Source of the DNA: Hepsetus odoe
Lineage: Eukaryota; Chordata; Actinopteri; Characiformes; Hepsetidae
Assembly: GCA_017165825.1 (NCBI GenBank)
Contig: CM029386.1
Location: 4,966,265 to 5,030,264 of the forward strand
Length of the DNA stretch: 64,000 nt
Reading direction: 5' to 3'
Shown: positions 1 to 12,834 of the stretch, piece after piece
Numbering within the stretch: the first letter of the stretch is position 1
How the letters are laid out: every line of letters starts with the position of its first letter
Position numbers and translations under genes: made by a program
The notes under the pieces: model-generated
What the model was told of the DNA's origin: nothing
The model's database searches: none
What the model saw: the letters and a program-made list of their open reading frames with translations, nothing else

Positions 1-428
1 GTTTTTCCCCAAATCTGCTTCTGATACCAGCGTGTGAGATTCTCTTGTGTGTTTGGGTAGTTTTGGAAGTAAATTTTAATTAATATTTTTTTCTAGCATC
101 ACTATTGTTGCTCTGCTAAAGAGGTTCCTGTCCTGTAGCTGGGAATCAGTCTGGTCTGGTGGACAGCAGTCATACTCATGAACTTACACCAACCACAATA
201 AAAACTATTTGGCCAGCTCTCACCGTGGAATCAGAGCTTTAAAATGTGTGTAAAAGCATCAGTAAATCGTTCAGTGTTCAATAGATAGACATTTCAATGA
301 AATGCGAGAACCTCATTTTCAAATACTGGTACAAATAAAAAATACTACAGTATATCTTTATTACTTTTTAATCATCCAGTCCTAGTGCCTTTATTGTTCA
401 CATTGGGTGAGTTTATGTGAAATCATAA

Positions 429-802
429 GTGAAAGTGACTGTTGTCATTGTGAGTACACATTTACATTTACAGCATTTAGCAGACGCTCTTATCCAGAGC
501 GACTTACATGTCCTAATTATAGGGACAGTCCCCCTGGAGACACTCTTGAACCTCTTGAGCCATTGTTCCATAGGCAAGCACCCTACCACTAGAACACCAC
601 CACCTAGACTAAAACACATGGTGAACCACAGCGAAATTGGATCTCTGCATTTAACCCATGCACAGACACACACCATGCAGCAGTGACGGGGACGGAACCT
701 TGCTCAAGGGTACCTCAGGGCAACCTACTGGTAAGGGGTTTGAACCCACAATCTTCTGATTCTGTGTCCAACTCCTTAACCACCAGGTGAAGCTGCTGCC
801 CC
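429..802 (-). repeat. tRNA-derived SINE, type A, split by a type B SINE
   Basis: On the minus strand it starts with a tRNA-like head at 802 and ends at 429 in the tail complementary to GTGAAAGTGAC. A type B SINE (456-605) interrupts it, so A is older than B here. Confidence 0.85.
456..605 (-). repeat. tRNA-derived SINE, type B, nested
   Basis: Contains the tail motif TTTAGCAGACGCTCTTATCC (complement of GGATAAGAGCGTCTGCTAAA) and a head ending CCACCACC. A nested insertion with internal deletion of the central part. Confidence 0.85.
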
Positions 803-835
803 AGATCTTGACATTGTCCCACAAGAAGTTCCATT

Positions 836-865
836 TAAAAAAAAAAAAAAAAAAAAAGAAAAAGC
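836..865 (+). repeat. A-rich tract
   Basis: A run of A with one G, just after the head of the nested SINE pair. Confidence 0.9.
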
Positions 866-1107
866 TTTTTGTCGATCATGATCAGAAACAATTGCCTACT
901 TGTGTGCCAGTTGGCGTCCTTGTTAGTCTCCTCTCTGGACTCTGGATTTCTGACACGTTTGTAAACATAACGTTTTATACACTTACGAAGTGGAACTTAA
1001 GGCAAGATTATGTATAATGCTTGTCTAGATTTTTTACATGAGAGATGAAATGATAAGGGAAACAAACGAAAGCACAGTCAACCTTTCATTTTAGACTTCC
1101 CCTTCAC

Positions 1108-1232
1108 TTAGGGGCAGCGGTGGCCTAGTGGTTAGGGAGTTGTCCTGCATCGGAAGATTGTGTGTTCAATTCCCTCACAAGTAGGTTGCCCTGAGGTACC
1201 CCTGAGCAAGGTACCGTCCCCGTCACTGCTTC
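1108..1232 (+). repeat. SINE type A, 3'-truncated
   Basis: A-box-like GTGGCCTAGTGGTTAGGG and B-box-like TGTTCAATTCC, then the conserved block GAGCAAGGTACCGTCCCCGT. The tail is missing. Confidence 0.85.
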
Positions 1233-1758
1233 CCGGGTGCATCTATCTGTCTTCGTTCTCTTCTTTGGTGAAGTCTTTCTAAGATATTTATTGGATAAAA
1301 ATTTCTAACAAGGCCTTGATAAAGGTCCTCAGTTGTTTCAGTGCAAGATCTTTAAAGAGAAGAGGAGTTTTAGAGGCACTGAGGAAAAATGTCAATGTGA
1401 AGCGATAACCGTTATATATTATGTTGTTAGCACCTAGTGGGTGGCCACTTTGCTTTGGTCAGCACGGAGAGTTATGCCAAAGCACATCTTGCTGAGTACA
1501 TCCCATGTGCTCTGTTCAGTGGCAGTGTCTTGTCTCAAGGCTCCTTTCCTCAAATTAATTGCTTTGAACAGCTTGTGTTAATTGTTTCAGTTCTGCAGAT
1601 ACGAACGGGTTGTAAAACTATCTTTGTCTTTTGCCCAGACTCACCTGCGTTTTTTTAGCTTTGACAGTAGACGTGGGTCTGCTTTTGGTTATTTGGTACA
1701 TCACGAAATTAGACAATGGCCAGGGTTGGAAATTTTTGCATCTATTAGAGCAACTCCT

Positions 1759-2020
1759 GTGAAAGTGAAAGTGACAACCCTTGTCATTGCGAGGTCACAG
1801 CACAGCAGACAGTGAACCACAACAAAATTGGACCTCTGCATTTCACCCATGCACACTCAAACACCGTGCAGCAGTGGGCAGCTATTGAAAGCGCCCGGGG
1901 AGCAGTGACGGGGATGGTTCCTTGCTCAAGGGTACCTCAGGGCAACCTACTTGTGAGGGAATCAAACCCACAATCTTCCGATGCAGGGCAACTCCCTAAC
2001 CACTAGGCCACTGCTGCCCC
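1759..2020 (-). repeat. SINE type A, full length
   Basis: About 260 bp, close to the family consensus: tail GTGAAAGTGAAAGTGACAAC at the left end, head CTAGGCCACTGCTGCCCC at the right. A good reference copy. Confidence 0.9.
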
Positions 2021-2510
2021 TGTGTTTTTGTTTTGGTTCTCTCTCTGAGTAGACAGAAAAGGTATAATGACTCACACAGAAAGAAAAAAGTGCTTCCACT
2101 TAAAAATGCATGCATGTTTTCATTTACAAATCTTGGGGAAGTAAAAGGTACAAAAACTTGCAAGATGTGTATTGCGTGCTGTGTGTTCTGATGTGTTTCC
2201 ATGATAGTCAGCGTTAACTTTTTTCAGCAAATTGTGTTCAAGTTGCTCTTCTCTACGATCAGACCGAATGGCTTGTGTCTTTACTCCCTGTATTAATGGG
2301 CCCAGGATGCCCATGACACGATTGGCAGTTCACAGGTTTTATTTCCATGGAATAATTTTGATGCCACTGTATTTTAAAAAAAATACCTGTTTGCTCTGAT
2401 CCAGTTTTGTAGCCATCACAAACTGCTTCTTCAGAGATGCTCAGATTCTTGCAGTTGCCAATTTTTCCTGCTTCAAACACACCACCCTCAACAGCTGACA
2501 GATGACCAGT

Positions 2511-2758
2511 GGGCAGCGGTGCACTAGTGGTTAGGGGGTTGGCCCCAAGATCAGAAGGTCATGGGTTCGAGTCACAGACCAGTAGGTTGCCCCGATGTAC
2601 CCTTCAGAAAGGTGTCCCCATCACTGCTCCCTGAGTGCTTTCTCTAGCAGCCCCCTTCTGTGTGCATTGGTAAAATGCAGAGGTCTCATTTTGTTGTGGC
2701 TTACTGTGTGCTGTGTTGTGTTTCAAAATGACAGAAATTGTCACTTTCACTTTGACAG
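2511..2758 (+). repeat. SINE type A, diverged
   Basis: Head GGGCAGCGGTGCACTAGTGG, B box GGGTTCGAGTC, tail TTGTCACTTTCACTTTGACA. A second, very degenerate A-like stretch follows at 2760-2925. Confidence 0.8.
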
Positions 2759-2759
2759 G

Positions 2760-2925
2760 TTTCCTAGGTTAACCTGAGGAAATCTTGAGCAAGGAACCGT
2801 CCCCAAATCTGCAACCTGGGCGCTCAATATAATACTGCCCGCTTCTCCACTTCTCCACAAAGCATTTTGTTGTGGCTCACTGAGTTCTCTGATGTCTTCA
2901 CAAAGACAAAATAATCCCTTTCACT
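2760..2925 (+). repeat. Degenerate SINE type A piece
   Basis: Shares TTGAGCAAGGAACCGTCCCC and the TTTTGTTGTGGCTCACTG block with type A copies. Head lost. Confidence 0.55.
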
Positions 2926-5622
2926 AATTGAGTTTAAATGTTGTCCCTGATTGGTGGAGAATGCTATTTCAATGTTTTTAACTTTCACTGAAATACGTTG
3001 ATAAATCTTTTATTCGGCAGTGAAGTCAGTTTTAAGTCTTTTTGGGAAGCACTGTCTCTGTTGCAAGGCACATCAGTTATCACTGTAGAAACAGTGCAAA
3101 GTATTCCTTTACATCCCTAGTTACTCTTCCCGTGTTTGTATGTGTTTGCTGTGACTGAGGGATTCTAAAAATATCTTGTGTCTAATGTGAGTGTTTGCTG
3201 TTTCTGAGTGAAAACATTGAGCTGTTCTCCACCTTTGCTCACAGCTCCAGTGGATGTGTCAGATAAGACCTCCTTGGTAAAACATGAGTCATTTGTTCAG
3301 TGCATTTGACCCTGCTGCAAAGCTAATGGAGGGGTTATAATGTGGACTTCAGGGAGCAGAGGTATCATACTTCTGCGTCATGGCCATACATCTCAATCGG
3401 GCTAGTTGATAGGGCAAAAATATCAGATGATGCTTTAAGGCATTGCTGTAACTGCTCATGTTGCTCAGTCCATCCCTGACCATAGCGATGCATGCCATCA
3501 TATGGCCCACCCCAAGGGTAGACCTTGCTGTTATATCATATATCTCTTTTGAAGAGCATGTCATGCTCTATCAGCACTGCTGCAGACCCATTGCTCTCAG
3601 GTGTCTCTTGTGTACGACAGCCGTGCACTCACCCGATTCCATTCCATCCAGTGCTATTATAGACCAACGGCCTTTCTGCAGGGCTGAGCAGAACTGATAT
3701 GAGCAGAACTGCTGCTAACCCACTGACCCTGTTAGCACTTGCCGCTTGCGTTTGCTACAAATAAATAGGTAACATTTGGACAGTTTTTTTGGGGTTTTCA
3801 TTTTGCACTTCTTAATGTGCACCCTTACAACTTACATTTACATTTATAGAATTTGTCAGCCGCATGACAGAGAAAGTCTCCCTGGAACTACTTGAGGATT
3901 AAGGCCTTGCTAAGAGCACAAATGGTCCTGGAGATAGGATAGAGTCAGACACTTTATTAGAGCAGCAACACTTTGGACATTATATCTCTGTTAAAGGCAA
4001 TGTCTCTTTGAAATGGTTTCAAGAAGCCTTTACTGTTGTCAGGAATCAGATATTTATTGAACCTTTTGCTGGCAGGGAGAGCTAAGGTGCCTGGGACTAT
4101 TGATGGTTTGTCAGTTGCACTGATAATCCACACTTCCATGTTGCATTTTTCAGTCTGATGGGATGACATGCTTTTCTTTATTAGGCAAGTGTTGGATGCT
4201 AATGATTGGCAAACAGCTGCATGAACTCTTAACAACAAGGCACTGTATCGAAAATGGCAATGTAGACTGTTTCAGGCAAACAGGATTTCATTACGTGTGG
4301 TAGCGGACAAACTCTTTGTTTCACATGGGTCTGTTTTTCTTTAAGCACTGTTGAGACAACAGCCTCAGTCAGTGCCTTTCTGTCAAAGAAGACAGTAAGT
4401 AAGCCTACAAGACTTTCTTGCAGCAGAAGTCTGGCACTGTGAGATTAACTAAATGCTCGTTTTAAAGTCAACCTGAATGGGAAACATGTTCCGAGAACGT
4501 GTTCCTTATTTACTGCAAAGTTTTTAGTAGACGATATCTGAATGGGATGTATTTTGGGGTAAGACACAACGTATTAGGATTTGATTGGATATTGAGAAGG
4601 GGATAGTTCAAAAATGAAAAGAACCAGTAAAAAATTGTATTTTGATTAGTTAATTTTTTTAGACTAAGCAAGAAAATGTGAAAGTTGTGACTTAATGGAT
4701 TGTGCTTAATATGACCAAGGTAACTGCTACTCACTAAGCAGGTAAAAGCAGGTCAAGCCATTCAGTTCAGTTCAGGTCAGGGGAAATGGAAAATAGTCTA
4801 AAGAGGCCATCTAGAAGCTCCTGAAATGGTCAGCCTAACTAAATTAGGTAAGGTTAGTAAGGCCAGTTGTTAAGGTCAGTGTCTAAAAGTGGTGGATGAC
4901 CTTGGATGACTTGTTTTTTTCTTGAGTCTGAGTCAGAGATCTCGTTAGTTTATTGTGTGTGCTTTTGACCACACTGCATATGGACATGTTTGTTGGAGTA
5001 TTTAAAACCACGGAAGAATGCATGTTGTTCTTGCGTCATAGGAGTCACCTCAGGACTTTGAATGGATGTGTGCGGGTCTTTACATGTACACTGTAGTCAC
5101 AGGAAAAGGTCAAGGCTTGTGTTGGTTTTGGCTGGACAGGATGTGTTGTGCACATGAGTGATGTTACAATAGCTGTGTATGACAATAAGCAGCTCTGAGG
5201 GAAATGGACGAGGTCAATAATGGTTGCCTGCCCTCACAAAACATCCATGAGTCTCTCGTAAAACCTGACTCGAAATAGATTTCATAGTCATGCTCTATTC
5301 TTTAAACAAGCTGAGCAGTCAGTCTCTTTCATCAGCCACCTCTTGAGTGTCATGGGTAGGGCCTTTGACATCAGACCTATTTTTTAACCATCGGAAACAG
5401 CTGCAAAAAACAACACACTGGTGGAACCTCACTGTCATTTTCGTTCCTTTATTTATCACAAGGTGCAGAATCACATTTATATCTAACGTAACAAAACTAT
5501 TGTGTGAGACACCTTTGTTAAATGAAACCTCCCCCCATACTTTTCTAGTTTTGATCAGGCTTTAGCTGTTTGTTCAGGTCAATTGAACGTTGACACTGCC
5601 TCTGATCAAATGCCCAGGAATG
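2926..5622. other. Unannotated flank
   Basis: No supported gene. Apart from the type B remnant near 3829, I see unique AT-rich sequence with only short chance reading frames. Confidence 0.5.
3829..3945 (-). repeat. Degenerate SINE type B piece
   Basis: Starts ACATTTACATTTATAGAATT, like the type B tail on the minus strand, then decays. Head not recognisable. Confidence 0.5.
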
Positions 5623-5848
5623 TAAAGTGAAAGTGACGACAAAATGTGAAACACAACAAGTGTGTTCGAAATGTTTTCTCTGCATTTAACTCATAAACAC
5701 TGTGCAGCATCAATATCCATATCCAGCACCCAGGGAGCATTGATGGGGACAGCACCTTGCTCATTACCTCAGGGGAACCTACTGGTCTGGAATTCAATCC
5801 CACAACCGTTCCAATTATGGGACCTAGTCCCTAAACACCATGGACTAC
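5623..5848 (-). repeat. SINE type A, diverged
   Basis: Tail GTAAAGTGAAAGTGACGAC at left, central CACCTTGCTCATTACCTCAG, head toward 5848. Confidence 0.8.
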
Positions 5849-8404
5849 CTCTACTTGTGCTCCAAAATCAATATGTTGATTATTATTATCTTATTGTTAG
5901 CCTCTATAAGGAACTATTCCATTTGGCCAACAACCAATCCCTAATGTCTGTTGAAATGCTGTCCATTTCCTGGCACATTTTGAATGAGTATTAGCCTCTG
6001 TGCAGAAGGTTGATAGGGTTTATTATCTTGTATTGGGTGTAAACTGTATAATGTTACAAAAAATGGTATGCAATTCCATTTTTACTTTTTTCAAATCCCC
6101 AGCCGTGAGTTTGTGACGACTGATATTAAAAGGGATTTTCGTTAAAAGTTGTTTGATCTCATGAAATCTATAGGAGTAGATTTGAATGAGAAGTTTGATG
6201 TATATTTCATGTATTTCATGTTTATAATATTTTAGGAATCAAATTCACACAGTAATTTATTCCAATTACATTGGAGTAAAGTTTAATAGTAAGCTATTTA
6301 GATACTTACATTACATTCTCATTGTTTGATTAAACCATCTTTCAAGATAATATTTCAGTGCTGGAAGAAAGAGGTGAAGAAAGAAAGAACTGTGGAATAA
6401 GACTTATTAGCATCGCTCTGTCATGTCCTGGCAGCCTTACGTGTCAGCGAAGAACCTTAACATATATCTTCGCTCAGCCATATCCATGCATCTATCATAT
6501 TAGTCTGATATTTGCCTCTGCGCTCCAGACAGGCCTCAGATATGGGTCAGTGCTTGGGGTACTCTGTTCTCGAGATGTGTTGGCTCTGTTAAAAATAGTG
6601 CAACCCTCGACAGTGTATAAATAGACTGTGCATGGATACAGAGCTGGAGTGGGCTGCCCGACTCTATGAGCTACAGTGTTTCCACACATGACTGGACATA
6701 TAATTATGGCTGGACTACTAAAGCAGGAGCTGTTACTACACGTGTAGGACATATGCAGCTCAGTAGCTTACAACTTTCAATAGCTGATTTTGCATCGGGT
6801 CTGAACACACAACGTCCACGTCCATGAAAAATCATGAGGCCTCTAGTTCTGAATATGGCAGGCAGGTTAATATATTGGTAAAAAAGCAGAGTTATTCCCT
6901 GGTTGCTTTGTTATCTAGCTAGAGTTGTTGCGACATTGTTGGAGTGGCGTCCCGGGTGATTGCTAGATCGGATGCCATACTGTCTTTGATTGGGTGTCGG
7001 TAGCATGTTTGTATTATGCTAATAACGGTGTTCGTGCACCTTCAACCAAAAAGTTTCAGCACCCATTCTTGTGCAAAAAACAAAGCAAAAACGTCCAAAC
7101 ATCCAAACCAGACAGCACTTCTGTTCATATGAATCAAGCCAGAGGTACATCCACAACGATGTCTTGATAATGTGGCAAGGTAGTGAACAAAGATTGTCCA
7201 AAAATATTGAAAAGGGATGAATATACAACGAAAAAGAATCATGCAGTTTTTTGAAAAGCACTAATCTCATCACTAATAACTATATAGTGCTCTTGATTAA
7301 AAATGAGGATGTGTACTTTCTTTACTTAGAGAGAAAAAAGCAGATAATATGATATGCTAATACTAGCAGAAACTGATCCTCCAGATTAGCACAAGGGCTA
7401 CAAAGCATCTCCGTCATTAAAACCTGCCTGGCTGACCAAAAAATGTACTTGCACATGTTTACAACTGCAAATAACACCCCACGCACTGGACGAAATTGTC
7501 ACGCCCCTAGACCCCCCCTTGGTTCACAAAATTCGACATCCACACCTCAACTTTCCTCCCATCCCCTATATCCATGCTAAAATTGTACAGATTGCTTTCT
7601 GTCTGTATGCCTCAAACTGATGGTCTCATTGAATCCCACAAAAATGAACAGAAAACGTTCCATAACACTGCCTGTTTAAGATGGGTGTGCCTGTCCCACA
7701 GATATCTCATAGGAGGCATTATCTAGGATTGGTGCAGAGTCTTAGACGGGGAGCTGACTCAGTCATTCGCCGGCTGAGCATCTTCAGGAGGTAGTGCACT
7801 AAAGGGGGAGGACAGGATGTAAGATCATTAGCTAATGGGTCTTAGGTGAGCTGACAGTTCCTGGCAAAGTGACAGCTGCAGGGATTGGGACGGCGCCATG
7901 AGCGGGCGGACTCAAATAGGAGGCCACGATACAGATTCTTTGTCTTGCTGTGTGTTTTGTTCAAACCAAGACAAACTGAATATACCAACCCTTTGTACAG
8001 TATCAGGATTGATGAGTTCATTTAATGTGGTCTATAACCACATGAGCAGAGACGACAATGGCCCAGTACCTGGGACTGGTATCGGGCCTGCTCCAGCAGA
8101 AAATGCAGCATTGGATATCAGAAAATGAATACAAATATAGGCAAAAATGCAGATGTTAGTATGATGGGATACCTAATTTCAAGCAAAATAATTTATTTTA
8201 TGTTTATCAGGCAATAAATATACTTTGTAATCCAAATTCTGTCCATGAAAAATGGGTAGTTTCCTTGTTTACATTTATTTCCTTGTCTTTCATTTGTCTA
8301 ACATGCGTGCAGACGTTGATTATAAGGCAGTATTGAAGTTTATGGGCGGTTGATATATTCATGCTGTATGTCATCATTGTCAGAACACTTTTATCTTTAA
8401 AATA
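5849..8404. other. Unannotated flank
   Basis: About 2.5 kb with no repeat or coding exon that I can support. Frames are short and lack splice or family support. Confidence 0.5.
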
Positions 8405-8643
8405 TTAACTTTGAAGCATTCATAGGGCTGGAGAAACATCCAGGATACGTTGCCTGTCCATCACAGATTGTACACACACTTACAGATAGGAGGCAATTTA
8501 GCATCTTCAATCTACCTGATGTGTATGTCTTATGATTATGGGAGGAAACCCACACGCCACACTGAAAGGACCCAGAAAGCCCCTGTGGGAATGTAACCCT
8601 CGCTATGAGGCGACAGCGCTAAACACCGCACCACCAGACCATA
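8405..8643 (-). repeat. Degenerate copy of the same dispersed repeat
   Basis: Minus-strand version of the 12030 repeat: TGCCTGTCCATCACAGATTG, TGGGAGGAAACCCACACGCC, and GTGAGGCGACAGCGCT-like sequence near 8620. Confidence 0.65.
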
Positions 8644-9236
8644 TTTAAGCATATACGTCTTTTAAATTAAAAGATACATTTTTATTCACCTGAAATCAAA
8701 TGGCCTTACTAGATTTTGATTAGTTATGACTTTGATTTGCTGATTTTACTTGATTTATTGATTTCCTCTTGTCTGGTTAGCAGTTGGAATTTGACTATTG
8801 AACCATTGTGATGTGTGGACACTGGGACAATAAAATCGAGAGGTATCCAAGCCATCAGTTGTTGGCAGTTCAAGAAAGCAAATGGCCCTGCTCTGCCCAT
8901 CACTAAAGCTGATTTAACAGTACTGGCAGTTAGCGTTCTCCTCCAAACATGGTGAGCTCAAAGACGTTGCACTAGTGACAGTTATAAAACAGATATAAAC
9001 AGATATTGTGGCGCTTCACATGACTTGGAGAAAGCTCAAAGTGACATTTGCCCTCTAAGTCTCATTGTATGGGTGGAGTCCTGGAACATTTTTTATTTAT
9101 TTAACTATTTAGAAATACACTGCAATTATTTCATTAGCTGCTCAGGGGCTCCTTCCAAGGCTACTTAGTCATACATTTAGCTGTAATGACTACGAGATGG
9201 ATTAAGACTTGGAAATTCACCAAATGAAACCAAATG

Positions 9237-9457
9237 GGCAGCAGTGGCCTAGCGTTTAGGGACTAGGCCTCAGGATTGGAAGGTTGTGGGTTTGAATCCC
9301 AGACCAATAAGTTTGTCCCCATCGCTGCTCATCGGGTGCTGGATATGGCTGGACGTGCGTGTTTGGATGAAAAGCAGAGGTTGTGTTTCACTGTATGATG
9401 CGCTGTGTGGTCATGTGTGTAGCATGTGGTCACTTTCTCTTCACTTTCACTTTAAGT
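9237..9457 (+). repeat. SINE type A
   Basis: Head GGGCAGCAGTGGCCTAGCG, B box GGGTTTGAATCCC, tail CTTCACTTTCACTTTA. Confidence 0.85.
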
Positions 9458-10478
9458 GATTAAAATAGCCTGTAGAAAATCAACAGTCCATAAGAACCTT
9501 CTCAGGATTTTTTGGACAAATACTGTTCGTCACTATGCATGTTCGAGTTATTAATCCTGTATTGTGCTTAAATAATTTCAGATAGTACTTAAAGAGCATT
9601 AATTGAGACATGTCAGGAGTCTTAAGGACTAAAAACAACCAAAGTAAACAAAAAATGAAATGACTAGTCCTATAATACTTTTAAAGGGGAGTGGTTGGCA
9701 CTTTGTTTATTAGAACTTTGAGTGCCACCTTCTATTAGTGGAATGTCAACCTGTCCGAAAAGGTTAGTCCCGAGGTCAGAAGCAATATCCTGTGGGGAAG
9801 CCAAATGACTCACTAATGCACAACGGAGTCACAATGAAGAGGAGAAATGGTGACGTGCCGCTCAATGCTCTTTTAATTAGCCGGTGATTGGGAGGAAACG
9901 CTAAGTGCACAACAGAACGCTCGCATTCCTAGGCTAGTGCTTCAACATCCCACCTACTTGTGATAACGACTACATGAACGAGGAGTGGCGAAGTAAGATT
10001 AGTGCTGCAGTGCACGAGGTTCGTGCCAGGTCAGTAGGTACGAGGAGAGAGGTCCTGGCCAAGTTCCAAAAATCCAGCCCCCTTTTTAATGGGAGGGATT
10101 TGGTTTCAGCCACAGGAATCTCCCTCCATCCAAAATATGACCTCACGCACAATTCTCGACATTCCTTTCAGAGGGTGCATTCACGAGGACGTTGTTTGTG
10201 GTGTTGCATAAACCGTGAACTCAACCCAAGGTTTGCCTTTCTCAGGCGAAGGCCGTCAGGGAGATTCTTTTGTAAAACAGAAGAAGGCGGTCTTGGTGAG
10301 CCACTGAAAGACCCCGGTGGTCTTTTTGATGGTGTTGTCCTTTGTTTCAAGGCATAATATTGGCCTTTACAATATTTTATATTATATTAGGCAGCTAACA
10401 GTTATTTTTTTATCAATTGTTGTTTTGTCTGATTAATTAATTGAGAAAAAATAAAAGTTATTAGTTTTTTATAATCAG
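9458..10478. other. Unannotated flank with a 127-residue open frame
   Basis: The frame at 9974-10357 (plus) is the longest in the upstream flank. It has no recognisable family, low-complexity bias or neighbouring exons. Probably chance. Confidence 0.4.
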
Positions 10479-10678
10479 GGTGGTGGTGGTCCAGTGGTAG
10501 AGTACTTGCCTATGGACCTATGGCTAAAGAGGTCCCAGGTTCGAATCCCCTCTCTGGCACTACCACTACTGGGTCCCTGAGCAAGACCCTTAACCCTGAA
10601 TTGCTCCAGGGGGACTGTCCCTGTAATGAGGACATAGAAGTCGCTCTGGATAAGAGCGTCTGCTAAATGGGGTAAATG
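10479..10678 (+). repeat. SINE type B
   Basis: Head GGGTGGTGGTGGTCCAGTGG, B box AGGTTCGAATCCC, central CTGAGCAAGACCCTTAACCC, tail GATAAGAGCGTCTGCTAAAT. Confidence 0.9.
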
Positions 10679-10921
10679 TTATCAACATTTCTTGATTAAC
10701 ATTGTCTTTTATTTTTGGTAAGGTAGGCTGAGTAGGTGGTTGTATGTAAATATGGTGGCTCTTGTGACATCACAAAAAACTAAATTCAAAACTATAATTG
10801 CAGCTTAATTTGCATATACAGGGCTTACGGTTTAAGGGGGCGAAGGGTCCATTTTGATGCAGTGTTTATGAACAGCATTAAACTCTATTTCATCAAACAT
10901 TAAACTTCTTTATTCCAACAA

Positions 10922-11175
10922 TAGGGCAGTGGTGGCCTAGTGGTTAGGGTGTTGGCCACATGATTGCAGGATCGGGGGTTCGGACCCCTTCCCCATAGGT
11001 TGCCCTGAGGTGCCCTTGAGCAAGGTGCCGTCCGCGTCACGCTCCTCCCTGCGATGGGCTGGCGACCTGTCCAGGGTGCGTCCCCTGTCCTTCGCCCTGT
11101 GTGCGCTGGGTTGGACTCCAGCACTCCCCCGCGACCCCATTTGGGACAAGCAGCAGACAATGGATGGATGGATAT
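10922..11175 (+). repeat. SINE type C: type A head with a different tail
   Basis: From 10922 to about 11037 it matches type A (GTGGCCTAGTGGTTAGGG, CCCTTGAGCAAGGTGCCGTC). It then switches to GCGATGGGCTGGCGACCTGT and ends in ACAATGGATGGATGGAT. Confidence 0.87.
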
Positions 11176-11690
11176 TTCAACAATTTATGAGGGGAAACAT
11201 AAAGCCTCCGGAAATCTAAACCCTAGTTTCTCTCTTATTTGGTTAACCTTGTTCTTGTGGACACAAACACAACGCGTTTCCAATTTTCCAATTGATAGCT
11301 TTACAGTGTCTGCTGAAGTGCTCACATAATGCAAAAAAGTTCTTTCTTCTGGGTGAATAGAGCAGAGACTTTAGCAAAAGCATGATTTTGTATGGATTCA
11401 TTGTTAGAGATAGTGACACTATGTAAATGGCATTAGTGTGATGTGGTGAGGTACATTTTTAGTGGATTGAGTGGAATGGATCTCATTCCACTATTACAGT
11501 CATTTTTTTAGAGAGAGCAATCCTTTGCGATTCAACATAGCGGCAGTGCAGTGACACCTAACACTGTTCATAAATACCGCATCGAAACGGACCCATCAAG
11601 CCTGTGTATGCAAATGAAGCTGCAGTGATGGTTAAAATTTTTGGGATGTCACAAGATCCACCGTATCAAGGGGAAAAGCAAACCTGGAGA

Positions 11691-11886
11691 AAAGTGAAAG
11701 TGACAACCCTTGTCATTGCGAGGTCACAGCACACGTGAACCACAACAAAATTGGACCTCTGCATTTAATTTAGGAGCAGTGATGGGGACGGTACCTTGCT
11801 CAGGGGTACCTCAGGGCAACCTTCTTATGAGGGAATCGAACCCACAATCTTCCGATGCGGGGGCAACTCCCTAACCACTAGGCTAG
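11691..11886 (-). repeat. SINE type A, internally deleted
   Basis: Close to consensus at both ends but lacks the segment between the GACCTCTGCATTTAA-type block and the GAGCAGTGATGGGGACGGTA block. Confidence 0.85.
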
Positions 11887-12029
11887 TTAGGCACATAATT
11901 TTTTGTTTGAACATTATGGAAACTAAACTTCTTTTGTAATTGTTTTAAAATTGTAATATTTAAAAATATTTTTATGTAATTATCCATTCATGTTTTTATT
12001 GCAAGCCTTTTTGGTACAGAAGACATGAA

Positions 12030-12250
12030 CATCATCAGTCCTGTCTGCGTGGAGTTTGCATGTTCTGTGTTTGCTCAGTGTGTCAGTGAGAGTTTCATCC
12101 CGGAGCTCTTGTTTCCTCTCACCATCCAAAGACATGCATGTCAGGTGGATTAGAGATGCTGAATTGCCCCTTCTAGGTGTGAGTGTGTGTGTCTGTCCTG
12201 CAATGGACTGGCGTCATGTCCAGGCCGTTCGTCCCCTAATCAGGACGACA
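12030..12250 (+). repeat. Degenerate LINE-like 3' region related to type C tail
   Basis: Reads GCGTGGAGTTTGCATGTTCT, CCAAAGACATGCATGTCAGG and TGCAATGGACTGGCGTCATG, the usual order of a very common teleost dispersed repeat. Its last part matches the type C tail. Confidence 0.65.
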
Positions 12251-12555
12251 CCAATAAAATCAGTTCTGTGAGAAAAGAGTTTTCTTAATTGAAGAGACTG
12301 TAGAGGCCGAGATTCTATTAATGTAATCTATTGAGTGTAACCATGCTGTTAAGGTACCTCGTTTGTCTGTCCATCCATGTTTTTGCCCTTTTAGCCATGG
12401 TTTTTGTGTGCATTGCTGGAGAAGCAAACAAAGAAAGCTCATAATCAGTACCACCTTCCCCGGGAGCATCTTTAGTGAGCCATGGGCACAGCAAACCCTA
12501 CAACACAACATGTTGAGTCTGTTCCACCCCCTCACACTGCTGCAAGTTTGGTCCT

Positions 12556-12592
12556 TTTTTTTATATATAATATATATATATATAATACTATA
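12556..12592. repeat. (TA)n tract
   Basis: Alternating TA sequence beside a run of T. Confidence 0.85.
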
Positions 12593-12623
12593 AATAAAAT
12601 TACCAAAAATGAAATTGCAATTT

Positions 12624-12834
12624 AAAGTGAAAGTGACAATTCTCGTCATTGTGAAACACAGCACACCACACAGTGAACAAAATTCAGCCTCTGCGTTTTA
12701 CCCACAACAACATGTGCCCAGGGAGCAGTGACAGGGATGACCTACAAGTCAGGGCAACCTACTGGTCTGGGATTTGAACCCATGACCTTCTGATCCTGGG
12801 GCCAAGTCCTTAAACCACTAGGTTGCACCTAGAA
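12624..12834 (-). repeat. SINE type A
   Basis: Tail AAAGTGAAAGTGACAATTCT at left; head ends in AAACCACTAGGTTGCACC at right. Confidence 0.82.

Noticed and set aside
9974..10357. 127-residue plus-strand frame upstream of hecw2
   Set aside because: No family resemblance, no splice context, and strong overlap with an equally open minus frame; most likely chance.
10479..10560. tRNA gene-like A and B boxes
   Set aside because: They belong to SINE heads repeated through the window, with SINE bodies and tails attached and no cloverleaf that I could support.
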